Assembly (NCBI GenBank): GCA_945906305.1
Contig: CAMDQT010000024.1
Location: forward strand, 1-49,384
DNA: 49,384 bases
Origin: Ferrithrix thermotolerans DSM 19514
Lineage (GTDB): Bacteria; Actinomycetota; Acidimicrobiia; Acidimicrobiales; CAIXPF01
Reading direction: 5' to 3'
Of the stretch, positions 1 through 6,999 are shown one piece after another. Numbering within the stretch: position 1 is the first letter of the stretch; every line of letters begins with the position of its first letter. Under the pieces are notes generated by a model. It was not told where the DNA came from and searched no databases. It was given only the letters and a program-made list of their open reading frames with translations. Made by a program: the position numbers and the translations under genes.

Positions 1-956
1 AGGCAGTGGTCGACATCCTGCGCTGCGGGATCTGCGGCAGCGACGTTCACGCCTGGGTCGAAGGCTGGCCCTATGCCCCCGGCACTTGTGGTCACGAGTG
101 GGTCGGGGTGGTCAGCCAACTCGGGAGCGGCGTCACCAACGTCGCCGAGGGAGACCGGGTGGCCGGTGCGGTCTCACCCGGATGCGGGCGGTGCGAGGAA
201 TGTCGCGCCGGCTTGCCGGCCTACTGTGCGTTCGCCCGCGCCACCTACGGTGGCCGATTGGCCCCGCGCAACGGAGGCTTCGCGCGCGCCATGGCCGTAC
301 ACGCCACCCGCTTGTGCCCGGTCCCCGCGTCACTGAGCGACGATGACGCCGCCCTGATCGAACCAGCTACCGTGGCCCTGCACGGCGTAAATCGCAGTCG
401 CCTCCGGGTGGGCGACGTGACCTGCGTGGTTGGCTGCGGACCGATCGGGCTGCTCACTTTGCAATGTGCACGCATCGCCGGAGCCGGTCATGTCATCGCC
501 GTCGAGCCCGATGCCGGGCGGCGGGCCCGGGCCCTAGACGTGGGCGCCGACGCCGCCATCGCCCCTGGGGCAGAGTTGCGCGACTACCTCAACGAGCTCA
601 CCGGTGGTCGCCGGGCCGACATCGCCTTCGACTGTGCCGGAGTGCCCACCACCCTTCAGCAATCGGTGGACATGGTGCGACGGGGCGGCTCGGTGTGCAT
701 GATCGGTGTGAGCGGCGAGCTGGCCACCATCGCCCCGATGCGCTGGATCGGCAAAGAGGTCAGCGTAGACACCGCCATGCTGTTCACCCTCGACGAGATG
801 CGAACTGTGGGTGGGCTGATCGCCGACGGCCGACTGTCGGTGCGCCAACTACACGACGCCACAATCGGCCTCGACGATCTCGGCCGTACCATCGAGGACC
901 TCGCCCACCGTCGGGTCGACGCGGTGAAGATCCTCGTGGACCCCTCCGGCGGCTGA
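1..956 (+). CDS. Zinc-dependent medium-chain alcohol dehydrogenase, 5' truncated by window edge
   Basis: The reading frame is open to the left edge (first full codon at 3), so the N-terminus lies outside the window; the GTG at 6 is not the real start because the family normally has about 30 residues before the catalytic zinc Cys. Visible are CGICGSD (catalytic zinc ligand and following motif), GHEWVG (zinc His-Glu), the four-Cys structural zinc loop CGRCEEC...YC, and a Rossmann motif VVGCGPIGLL. The family oxidises alcohols or polyols (sorbitol, threonine, xylitol) with NAD(P). The substrate cannot be told from sequence. It is followed by a 56-bp gap and then the convergent esterase gene. Family call is secure; specific function is not. 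Confidence 0.9.
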   Translation, partial: AVVDILRCGICGSDVHAWVEGWPYAPGTCGHEWVGVVSQLGSGVTNVAEGDRVAGAVSPGCGRCEECRAGLPAYCAFARATYGGRLAPRNGGFARAMAVHATRLCPVPASLSDDDAALIEPATVALHGVNRSRLRVGDVTCVVGCGPIGLLTLQCARIAGAGHVIAVEPDAGRRARALDVGADAAIAPGAELRDYLNELTGGRRADIAFDCAGVPTTLQQSVDMVRRGGSVCMIGVSGELATIAPMRWIGKEVSVDTAMLFTLDEMRTVGGLIADGRLSVRQLHDATIGLDDLGRTIEDLAHRRVDAVKILVDPSGG

Positions 957-1012
957 CCGGCTCGACGCCGCGACGACGCGAACGCTCCAAGGGCTTTCAC
1001 GCCCCGATCCGC

Positions 1013-1789
1013 TCAGCGATACAGCCAGCGCAGGCCGCGGCTCACCGCGGCGGGAATGGTGGAGTGATGCACTTCGCCCTCGAGTTCCACAAAGGTGGAG
1101 TCGAAATCGTCGCCGTGCCGAGCCGCCAGTTGGGTTGCCATACGCCGGGTGTTGGCCACCATCGGGATCTCACCCACCCGTTCCTCGTCACTGCCCACCG
1201 AGAGGAACACCCGACCTTTCAGCGCTGGACCCTCGATCCGGTTGCGTTCCTCGAAGTCGAAGATGACCCGCTCGTCCCACCACGATGACGGACTCGCGAG
1301 CAGCCAACGATCGAACGCATCCGGCCGGGTGAACAGGGTGAACAGTCCGAAAAGACCCGACAACGAATGGCCGATGAACGTCCGCTGGGCCGGATCGATA
1401 CGGTAGGTCGCCTGGAGTTCGGGAAGGGCGCTGTCCAACAGCCACGACTGGAAGTCCGGTCCACCGCCAGCCGGCACCCCCGCCGGAATGGTGCGCGCCA
1501 GCGCGGCGGGGATGGCGGCCACCGTGGGGGTGTAGGTCCCAGCCCGCTGGCGAACCACCTCCCGAATACTCGACGTGCTCCAGCCCACGCCGACGACAAT
1601 CACCCGGGGTAGGAACCGAGCCAGGCCCAGATTGAGCGACGCATCACAGACCGTGCCGAAGGTCCACTGCGCGTCGAGACAGACCAGAACCGGATAAGGC
1701 TCAGCCCGCTCGCCGTACCCCTCCGGAAGCGCCACGTGCAGGGCTCGCCCGCTGTCATGGTGATGGTGCACTTCTCGCTGCCAAATCAT
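1013..1789 (-). CDS. Alpha/beta-fold serine esterase (esterase D / siderophore-esterase type)
   Basis: A 258-residue hydrolase with nucleophile elbow GHSLSG, a downstream LSVGSDEERVG strand that fits the acid position, and a C-terminal EVHHS that supplies the likely catalytic His. Its layout (N-terminal YPVLVCLDAQ strand, GHSLSG, FDRWLLASPSSWW) resembles the PF00756 group that includes enterochelin/bacillibactin esterases such as Fes, IroE and BesA, as well as esterase D. The ATG at 1789 has a GAGGG eight bases upstream. It lies downstream of the MhuD-like gene on the same strand with a 185-bp gap. No signal peptide is visible, so it is probably cytoplasmic. A role in ferri-siderophore hydrolysis is an inference from family and neighbour; a general carboxylesterase is equally possible. 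Confidence 0.8.
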   Translation of the reverse strand: MIWQREVHHHHDSGRALHVALPEGYGERAEPYPVLVCLDAQWTFGTVCDASLNLGLARFLPRVIVVGVGWSTSSIREVVRQRAGTYTPTVAAIPAALARTIPAGVPAGGGPDFQSWLLDSALPELQATYRIDPAQRTFIGHSLSGLFGLFTLFTRPDAFDRWLLASPSSWWDERVIFDFEERNRIEGPALKGRVFLSVGSDEERVGEIPMVANTRRMATQLAARHGDDFDSTFVELEGEVHHSTIPAAVSRGLRWLYR

Positions 1790-1974
1790 GGTTGCACCCT
1801 CACGTCATGGTCCCCTACCGCGCTCGCCACCGAGCCGCTGACGCCGGTGCCCGACGCGACCCGGAGCGGCCCACTCCGCCCGTGCGGACCGAGCGCGTTG
1901 CTCACCGTAGTGCTCGAGGGACGGGCTGCACCCGCACCCGCCACCCCAGGGCCGGGAGCCACCAGAGCCGCCGA

Positions 1975-2310
1975 TCAGGCGGTACCGGAACCGGGCGCAC
2001 CGCCCGCCACCTCGAAGCTCCACAGCTCGGCCCCGGTGGACACCGGGCCGCCCTGAGGGGCCGGGGCAGTGGCCCCTCGATGGCCGTGGGCGAAGGCCGC
2101 CGAGGTGGTCCAAGCCGTGAACGCGGCCTCGTCGCACCAACGCGTGACCACCAGCCACACGTTGCGACCGTCGGTGGGGCGCAACAACTCGAACCCCTCG
2201 AATCCCTCCTGGCCTTCGACGGCGCCCACGCGAGCGGCGAAACGCCGGGCGAGTTCCTCGCCCGCGCCTTCGGGAACGGTGATGGCGTTGATCTTGATCG
2301 TTGTCACCAC
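1975..2310 (-). CDS. mhuD: MhuD-like heme-degrading monooxygenase (ABM fold)
   Basis: A 111-residue antibiotic-biosynthesis-monooxygenase-fold protein. Its N-terminus (IKINAITVPEGAGEEL) closely follows my recollection of mycobacterial MhuD (VKINAIEVPAGAGPEL). The residues that matter for heme ruffling and binding in MhuD appear to be present: Asn8, Trp67, and a His at 75 or 77 in AHGHRG (one-residue gap uncertainty). The family dimerises and opens heme to release iron without forming biliverdin. The start is one of two tandem GTG codons; there is no clear ribosome binding site. It precedes a putative siderophore-type esterase, which would fit iron acquisition. The C-terminal 15 residues are Gly/Pro rich. 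Assignment rests on remembered similarity, not a search. Confidence 0.75.
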   Translation of the reverse strand: MVTTIKINAITVPEGAGEELARRFAARVGAVEGQEGFEGFELLRPTDGRNVWLVVTRWCDEAAFTAWTTSAAFAHGHRGATAPAPQGGPVSTGAELWSFEVAGGAPGSGTA

Positions 2311-2406
2311 CCCATGTTGACCGGTCCACGATTAGCGCGGCGAGTTCCCAGGCTCCGAGCGGCCCGATGGCGTCACGGGCCAGGCCCAAGACCTCGGCCT
2401 CGCCGG

Positions 2407-2412
2407 TAACCT
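2407..2412 (+). promoter_or_regulatory. -10 box TAACCT, leaderless lppM-like gene
   Basis: TAACCT ends six bases before the ATG at 2419 and there is no Shine-Dalgarno sequence, so transcription probably starts at or next to the start codon. No convincing -35. Confidence 0.5.
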
Positions 2413-2418
2413 CCGCCT

Positions 2419-3315
2419 ATGCGTCGTGGCCAGACCCTGCTGTTGATCGGGTTGGCCACGCTGGTTTTGAGCGGCTGTTTCCGCTACCAAAGCGCGATCT
2501 CGGTCGACGAGGACGGCTCCGGTCGAGCCCAAGAGGTGTTGCTGTTCGACCGTAGCGCTCTGGGCTCGCTGTTCGAATCCGACTCCCAAATCGACCAGCA
2601 CCTACCCCGCGCCGCGGACTTCGATCTGCCGGCTTGGGCCCACCTGCGTGACTACCGCGAAGGCCCCTTTCAGGGGGTAGTCACCGACATCGTGTTCGAT
2701 AGCCCGGAGCAACTCAATGACCGGCTGAACGCGTTGCATCTGACGCTGGTCCGCTCCGTGGGCGGCCAAGCCACCACCGAGGTGGACCTGCAGCGAGTCA
2801 GGGACGGCTGGACCTTCTCGATGCAGACCACCAAGATCGCTGAGCTGCCGCACCTACCGGGCCTGCAAGGCCCGACGAACCCCCTGCTCGGCCAGCTCTA
2901 CCACGGGGCGCAGCTGGTCCTCTCCGTGCGTCTTCCAGGCCGCGTCGTGCAGCACAACGCCGATGAGTTGGTGCACGACCAGTTCGTGTGGCGGCTATCG
3001 GCCCAATCGGTGCAAACACAAGCATTCGCCCGCACGGCAACCAGCGGTGCCTTGTCCAACTCCGTAACGACGAGTCGCCCCTGGCAGCTCGCCACTGCCG
3101 CCGCGAGCGCAGGAGGCCTCGCCGTGTTCTGCGCCGTCGCCCTCAGCCAGCGGCGCAGCCGCGCCGAGCCACCAACCGTCTCGCCGCACGGCGAACACCG
3201 AATCGGTGACCGACACCCCGAAGACCCCGGACCCCCATCGCGGTGGCCCTACCAACCTCCCGCGCAACCCCCGGGGTTGCCCCCGCGTCACGCTGACCAA
3301 CCCCCAAGTCGCTGA
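2419..3315 (+). CDS. LppM-like (DUF3153) lipoprotein with C-terminal membrane span
   Basis: A 298-residue lipoprotein precursor: basic MRRG, hydrophobic core and lipobox LSGC with Cys20 as the predicted lipidated residue. The ectodomain (about 21-210) begins YQSAISVDEDGSG and resembles the mycobacterial LppM domain (DUF3153). A second hydrophobic stretch around 218-235 is followed by RRSR and a tail of about 55 residues rich in Pro and His, which by the positive-inside rule should be cytoplasmic. The protein would therefore be tied to the membrane at both ends of its ectodomain. It starts divergently from the MhuD-like gene. A second protein with the same plan, but with a HAD-like tail, lies at 44751-46382. 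LppM in mycobacteria is linked to phagosome manipulation; here the role is unknown. Confidence 0.75.
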   Translation: MRRGQTLLLIGLATLVLSGCFRYQSAISVDEDGSGRAQEVLLFDRSALGSLFESDSQIDQHLPRAADFDLPAWAHLRDYREGPFQGVVTDIVFDSPEQLNDRLNALHLTLVRSVGGQATTEVDLQRVRDGWTFSMQTTKIAELPHLPGLQGPTNPLLGQLYHGAQLVLSVRLPGRVVQHNADELVHDQFVWRLSAQSVQTQAFARTATSGALSNSVTTSRPWQLATAAASAGGLAVFCAVALSQRRSRAEPPTVSPHGEHRIGDRHPEDPGPPSRWPYQPPAQPPGLPPRHADQPPSR

Positions 3316-3352
3316 GCACCACGGTCGGGGGACCGAGACGGCGAGGCTGAGT

Positions 3353-4177
3353 TCAGCCCAGCCTGGCCCGCACGATGGCGGCGACCTCGTCGGCAGCGTC
3401 CCAATCGGTCAGATGACCGGCTCCGGCAATGCGATGGCGGCCCACAACGCAGGGCAGCAGGGCGGCGAAACGCTCGTCGTAGGACGGCGGTATCAGCTTG
3501 TCCTGCTCACCCCACACCAAGGTGACCGGACAGCGCACGAGATGGGCTCGTAGATCAAGACCATGTTCGGGGATAGGCCACACCAACGACGCGGTCGAGG
3601 TCCGGGTGAGGTAGCGAGACACCCCGTCCTCAATCCTCGCCGCCGAATCGGTCACGGTCGGGTTGTCCTCGAAGATGGCGGCGGTGGAGGCGCGATTCGG
3701 GCTGAGGATGAGACGCTGTTCAGACAGCGTCGTAGCAAAGGCATCCGCGACGGGCTCATTCCCATCCCAAAGACCCAGGGGAGCCAAAAGGACCAGTTGG
3801 GCAAAGGCCTCGGGCCGCACCGCAACCAGCTCCATCGCCAACATGGCCCCCACGGAGGAGGCCACCAACGGCAACCCGGTCAAACCCACCAGATCGGCGA
3901 TTTCGGACAGGGCCACCACCCAATCGGACTGGACGCGCAAGTCCTCGCAGTAGGTGCTGCCACTGAAGCCGGGCAATGCCACCGCGAGAACCGTATGGTC
4001 CTTGGCCAACTCGGCCATGAGCGGTGCCAGACCATTGGCCGGCAGACCGACCATGCCGTGCAGGTAGCCAATGCGCGGGCCTTGGCCCGCCTCGACCACG
4101 GTGACGGACCCACCGCGGAAGGGCACCGAGCGACGGGTGAGAGACACCTCGACCGACGCGTCCGCCGCGGCGCTCAT
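3353..4177 (-). CDS. Alpha/beta hydrolase
   Basis: A 274-residue alpha/beta hydrolase. Start ATG at 4177 overlaps the stop of the upstream LLM oxidoreductase gene as ATGA, so the two are translationally coupled; a longer frame to 4222 exists but would invade the upstream gene. Motifs: YLHGMVG (oxyanion strand region), nucleophile elbow ASSVGA (Ala instead of the usual Gly at the first position), acid in WGEQDKLIPP and His in AGAGHLTDWD. Members include lactone, ester, epoxide and meta-cleavage-product hydrolases. The coupling suggests it acts on the product of the LLM monooxygenase, for example an ester or lactone; that is inference. It converges with the LppM-like gene. Confidence 0.85.
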   Translation of the reverse strand: MSAAADASVEVSLTRRSVPFRGGSVTVVEAGQGPRIGYLHGMVGLPANGLAPLMAELAKDHTVLAVALPGFSGSTYCEDLRVQSDWVVALSEIADLVGLTGLPLVASSVGAMLAMELVAVRPEAFAQLVLLAPLGLWDGNEPVADAFATTLSEQRLILSPNRASTAAIFEDNPTVTDSAARIEDGVSRYLTRTSTASLVWPIPEHGLDLRAHLVRCPVTLVWGEQDKLIPPSYDERFAALLPCVVGRHRIAGAGHLTDWDAADEVAAIVRARLG

Positions 4178-5472
4178 CGTGCTGGCTCCACTCGCTGAGC
4201 GCTGGGCAACGGGTGCGGCCACCAGTGGTCCTCCCAGTCGTTTTCGAACAACGGCTGGACTTCGGGCAGCACCTTTCGGGCCAGCATCTCGGTGTTGTAG
4301 CGAACCAGTTCCTTGTCCATGTTGCCGAAGTGGGCCAGCGTCAGCAGATGGCCCACGTTCATCGACGTCCCGACCTCAGTCAGCTTCGAGATCACCTGGT
4401 CGGGCGAGCCGAGTACCACGTAGCCCTTCTCCACCATGGTCTCGAAGGACATCATCTGCGAGGCCGAGCTCGACTTGGGCATCGTCGGCTTGTCGTTGTC
4501 CTTGGCGGCAGCCTTGGCCTCGGCGCGGGCGGTGGCCTCGCGGGCGGCTCGTTCAACCATGCCCTCCACGCCGGCCCGCACCGTGTTGGGGGTCTTGTAC
4601 CCGGGCGGATCGGCGAATCCGGCGTAGACGTGAAGGCACGAGTTGAAGAAATACTCGGCCGGCTCGCGGTACAGCTCGAACGCTTCCTTCTCCGAGTCCG
4701 CCACGGCGACGAACTGGGCAAAGGCCCCCTGGAAGGGGTTCAGCGGCTTGCCGCGCTCCACCATCTTGTCCCAGAAGCCCCGCATGGTCGCCAAACCGGC
4801 CTTGTACCCGAAATAGCTCAGATAGCAGTACACCAAGTCGTTGGCAGCGCAATAGTCCCAGGTGTCGACCGAGCCACCGCCAGGAATCCAGATCGGCGGA
4901 TGCGGCTTCTGCACCGGCCGGGGCCACACATTGACGTAACGCAGCTTGTTGTAGCGACCGTTGAAGGAGAACACCTCGTCGCTGGTCCAGGCCTGGCGAA
5001 TCAGGTCCATGCCCTCGTGGTAGCGCTCACGCAACGTGGCCGGATTCGTGCCATAGGCGAACACGGTGTCCATCGGCGAACCCACCGGGAACCCGGCCAC
5101 CAACCGGCCACCAGAGATGCCATCGAGCATGGCCATTTCTTCCGCGACGCGAATCGGTGGGTTGTACAACGCCACCGAATCGCCGAGCACCACGATGGCG
5201 GCGTCGCTTGTGCTGCGCGCCAGGGTGGCCGCAATGATGTTCGGGCTGGGCATCAGGCCGTACGCGTTGGAGTGATGCTCGTTGATGCCTACCCCGTCAA
5301 AACCGACGCTGGCCGCATACTCAAGCTGGTCGATGTATTCGTTGTACACCCGGTGCCCGACCGCAGGGTCGAACAACGACGGGTCGATATCGACCCACAC
5401 CGAGCGATAGCGGTCAGGAAAATCCTTCGGCAGGTCCGGGTAGGGCATCAGGTGGAACCAGACGAACTTCAC
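4174..5472 (-). CDS. LLM-class flavin-dependent oxidoreductase
   Basis: A 432-residue luciferase-like TIM-barrel monooxygenase. I chose the GTG at 5472 because a GGAGG lies four bases upstream and the protein then starts VKFVWFHLMPYPDLP, typical of the family; the longer frame to 5580 has low-quality sequence. Recognisable segments are GVGINEHHSNAYGLMPSP, GISGGRLVAGFPVGSP and KPHPPIWIPGGGS. Such enzymes use FMNH2 or F420H2. About residues 305-345 form an Ala/Lys-rich insertion (REATARAEAKAAAKDNDKP) that looks like a flexible surface loop. It is coupled by ATGA to a hydrolase and divergent from a TetR gene 122 bp away, its likely regulator. The substrate is unknown. Confidence 0.9.
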   Translation of the reverse strand: MKFVWFHLMPYPDLPKDFPDRYRSVWVDIDPSLFDPAVGHRVYNEYIDQLEYAASVGFDGVGINEHHSNAYGLMPSPNIIAATLARSTSDAAIVVLGDSVALYNPPIRVAEEMAMLDGISGGRLVAGFPVGSPMDTVFAYGTNPATLRERYHEGMDLIRQAWTSDEVFSFNGRYNKLRYVNVWPRPVQKPHPPIWIPGGGSVDTWDYCAANDLVYCYLSYFGYKAGLATMRGFWDKMVERGKPLNPFQGAFAQFVAVADSEKEAFELYREPAEYFFNSCLHVYAGFADPPGYKTPNTVRAGVEGMVERAAREATARAEAKAAAKDNDKPTMPKSSSASQMMSFETMVEKGYVVLGSPDQVISKLTEVGTSMNVGHLLTLAHFGNMDKELVRYNTEMLARKVLPEVQPLFENDWEDHWWPHPLPSAQRVEPAR

Positions 5473-5553
5473 ATGGCCTCCGCTCACCCCAGGTCGGGAC
5501 TGACGCCGGGAGTGTAGGACGACAGACCCCCTAGGGCAACGAGAGTTGGCTCC

Positions 5554-5567
5554 GCCACGGTCGTGGC
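5554..5567. promoter_or_regulatory. Candidate TetR operator
   Basis: GCCACG-GT-CGTGGC is a perfect 6+6 inverted repeat in the 122-bp region between the divergent LLM and TetR genes, 14 bp upstream of the TetR -10 box. TetR proteins commonly bind such palindromes next to their own gene. Assignment is positional. Confidence 0.45.
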
Positions 5568-5580
5568 CAACAGCGCGCAT

Positions 5581-5586
5581 TACCCT
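5581..5586 (+). promoter_or_regulatory. -10 box TACCCT, leaderless TetR gene
   Basis: TACCCT stands eight bases before the GTG at 5595 with no Shine-Dalgarno sequence between them. Confidence 0.45.
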
Positions 5587-5594
5587 GCGCTGCC

Positions 5595-6179
5595 GTGCCC
5601 AACCCGACCGGCCAGATCAACCAAGCGTGGCGGGATCGCGCCATCAGGGCGGCCGTGCGGCTGCTGCAGACCGAGGCCATCGCGGCATGCACCACGACGG
5701 CCATCGCCGAGACCGCTGCACTCACCCCCGGCCAGCTGAGCGAAGCCTTCGCCGACCCGGAGGAGATCATCGAACTCGCCTTGCGCTGCTTCGCCGAACA
5801 GTTCCTCGATGAGGTCTCCGATGGCGCAGCCCGGGCGTCAGACCCGCTGGCCGCGCTATGGGCGGCGAGCGAAACCTACCTGCGTCTCGCGCTGAGCCAT
5901 CGGAGTCGGTTGCCGATCTGCGGCTTCGCCGAACCAACGCGTCCCGGCCGGGAGGGGCGAGAAAACCCCGCTCTAGAGGTGCACGTACGCGCCGAGGCGT
6001 TCTTCAGCAACCTCATGACGGCCACGGGCGTGCCACGAGGAGCGGCCCTCGGTGCGGCGTGGATTGCCGCCCTCGATGGTTTCGTGACCCGCTACGACGC
6101 GGCCCCGCGGCCCATCGCGACGATGTTGGAAACCTTGTCCGCGGCCTTCGCGCTGCCCTTTGCCACGGTCGTCGGCTGA
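5595..6179 (+). CDS. TetR/AcrR-family transcriptional regulator
   Basis: A 194-residue regulator. Residues about 12-60 form the N-terminal helix-turn-helix domain: AIRAAVRLLQTEAIAACTT, then IAETAALTPGQLSEAFADPEEII, matching the TetR pattern in which the recognition helix is followed by F.....L. The C-terminal half is the ligand-binding helical domain. A GTG start at 5595 fits the upstream -10 box. It is divergent from the LLM/hydrolase pair and is followed, on the same strand, by the SDR-crotonase-CoxMS run, so it probably controls one or both units; a palindrome in the divergent region is the candidate operator. The ligand is unknown. Confidence 0.88.
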   Translation: MPNPTGQINQAWRDRAIRAAVRLLQTEAIAACTTTAIAETAALTPGQLSEAFADPEEIIELALRCFAEQFLDEVSDGAARASDPLAALWAASETYLRLALSHRSRLPICGFAEPTRPGREGRENPALEVHVRAEAFFSNLMTATGVPRGAALGAAWIAALDGFVTRYDAAPRPIATMLETLSAAFALPFATVVG

Positions 6180-6198
6180 GCGGATCAGGGCGCGCTGC

Positions 6199-6204
6199 TA
6201 CGGT
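6199..6204 (+). promoter_or_regulatory. -10 box TACGGT, leaderless SDR gene
   Basis: TACGGT ends seven bases before the GTG at 6212. It supports that GTG over the ATG at the next codon. Confidence 0.45.
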
Positions 6205-6211
6205 GCAGCCT

Positions 6212-6985
6212 GTGATGGATCTGCGTCTCCAGGCAACAAACGTCGTGGTCACTGGTGCTGGCCAAGGCCTCGGTCGGGCGATCGGCATCGGTTTCGCCGA
6301 GCAGGGCGCCAGGGTCGCATTCGGCTACCACCGCTCGGGCGAAGGAGCCGAAGCGGCCGCCGCCGAGGCCCGCTCACTCGGGGTTGCGGCCATTGCCGTG
6401 GCGCTCGACGTGCGCGCTGACACCGCGGTCGCCGAAGGCCTCCGGCGGATCACCGATGAACTCGGACCCATCGGCGTGCTGGTCAACAACGCCGCGATGA
6501 CTGGCCGGGGGGCATTCACGGACACCAGCAGTGCCGACTGGGACGCCCAGGTTGCGGTCACCGTGACTGGTACCTTGCGCATTACCCATGCGGTGACCCG
6601 CCACATGATTGAAGTCGGGAACGGCGGGGCGCTGGTCAACCTCATGGGAGATTCCGGCCGGGTCGGCGAGTCCGGCTTGTTGGTCACCGCCACGACCCGG
6701 GCCAGCACCGTGGGCTTGACGAAATCGTTGGCCAAAGAACTGGCCCGCCACCGCATTCGCGCCAACGCCGTGTCGATGGGCCTGGTACGCACGGAGAACT
6801 TCGCCGAGCACGCTGGCAGCCCCGAGGATGCCGAGCGAATGGCGCGTATCGTCGCCCAGTACCCGCTTCGCCGGCTGGGTCGCCCCGAGGACGTAGTACC
6901 CACCATCCTGTTGCTCGCCTCGCCGTTGTCGGGGTGGACCACCGGGCAGATCCTGTCGGTCAACGGCGGCTACGCCATGCCCTGA
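6212..6985 (+). CDS. SDR-fold protein lacking the Ser-Tyr-Lys catalytic residues
   Basis: A 257-residue short-chain dehydrogenase/reductase-fold protein. The cofactor motif VTGAGQGLGRAIG and the NNAA motif (VLVNNAAMTG) are intact, and the C-terminal GQILSVNGGYAMP is typical. When aligned with the canonical SDR at 10133-10852 without gaps, the catalytic Ser is Gly146 (a Ser is at 148), the Tyr is Thr159 and the Lys is Arg163, so TATTR replaces YxxxK. It should bind a nucleotide but not reduce a carbonyl by the usual mechanism. GTG at 6212 fits the -10 box; ATG at 6215 is the alternative. It heads a same-strand run with crotonase, CoxM, CoxS and LLM genes. Confidence 0.88.
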   Translation: MMDLRLQATNVVVTGAGQGLGRAIGIGFAEQGARVAFGYHRSGEGAEAAAAEARSLGVAAIAVALDVRADTAVAEGLRRITDELGPIGVLVNNAAMTGRGAFTDTSSADWDAQVAVTVTGTLRITHAVTRHMIEVGNGGALVNLMGDSGRVGESGLLVTATTRASTVGLTKSLAKELARHRIRANAVSMGLVRTENFAEHAGSPEDAERMARIVAQYPLRRLGRPEDVVPTILLLASPLSGWTTGQILSVNGGYAMP

Positions 6986-6999
6986 GCGGGCCTTCCCCC

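Noticed and set aside
2311-2418. Minus-strand stretch reading GLARDAIGPLGAWELAALIVDRSTW upstream of the MhuD-like gene
   Set aside because: It looks somewhat protein-like but continues only as a shadow frame through MhuD and has no start signal or stop of its own; not enough to call a gene or pseudogene.
3322-3335. CGGTC-GGGG-GACCG hairpin between the LppM-like and hydrolase genes
   Set aside because: Only five base pairs and no T run; too weak to call a terminator.
4213-5517. 434-residue plus-strand open frame opposite the first LLM gene
   Set aside because: Shadow of a clear LLM coding sequence; composition is His/Gln/Val rich without recognisable motifs.
6934-6999. N-terminal extension of the crotonase from 6934
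   Set aside because: It overlaps the SDR coding sequence in another frame; ATG 7000 gives the normal family length.
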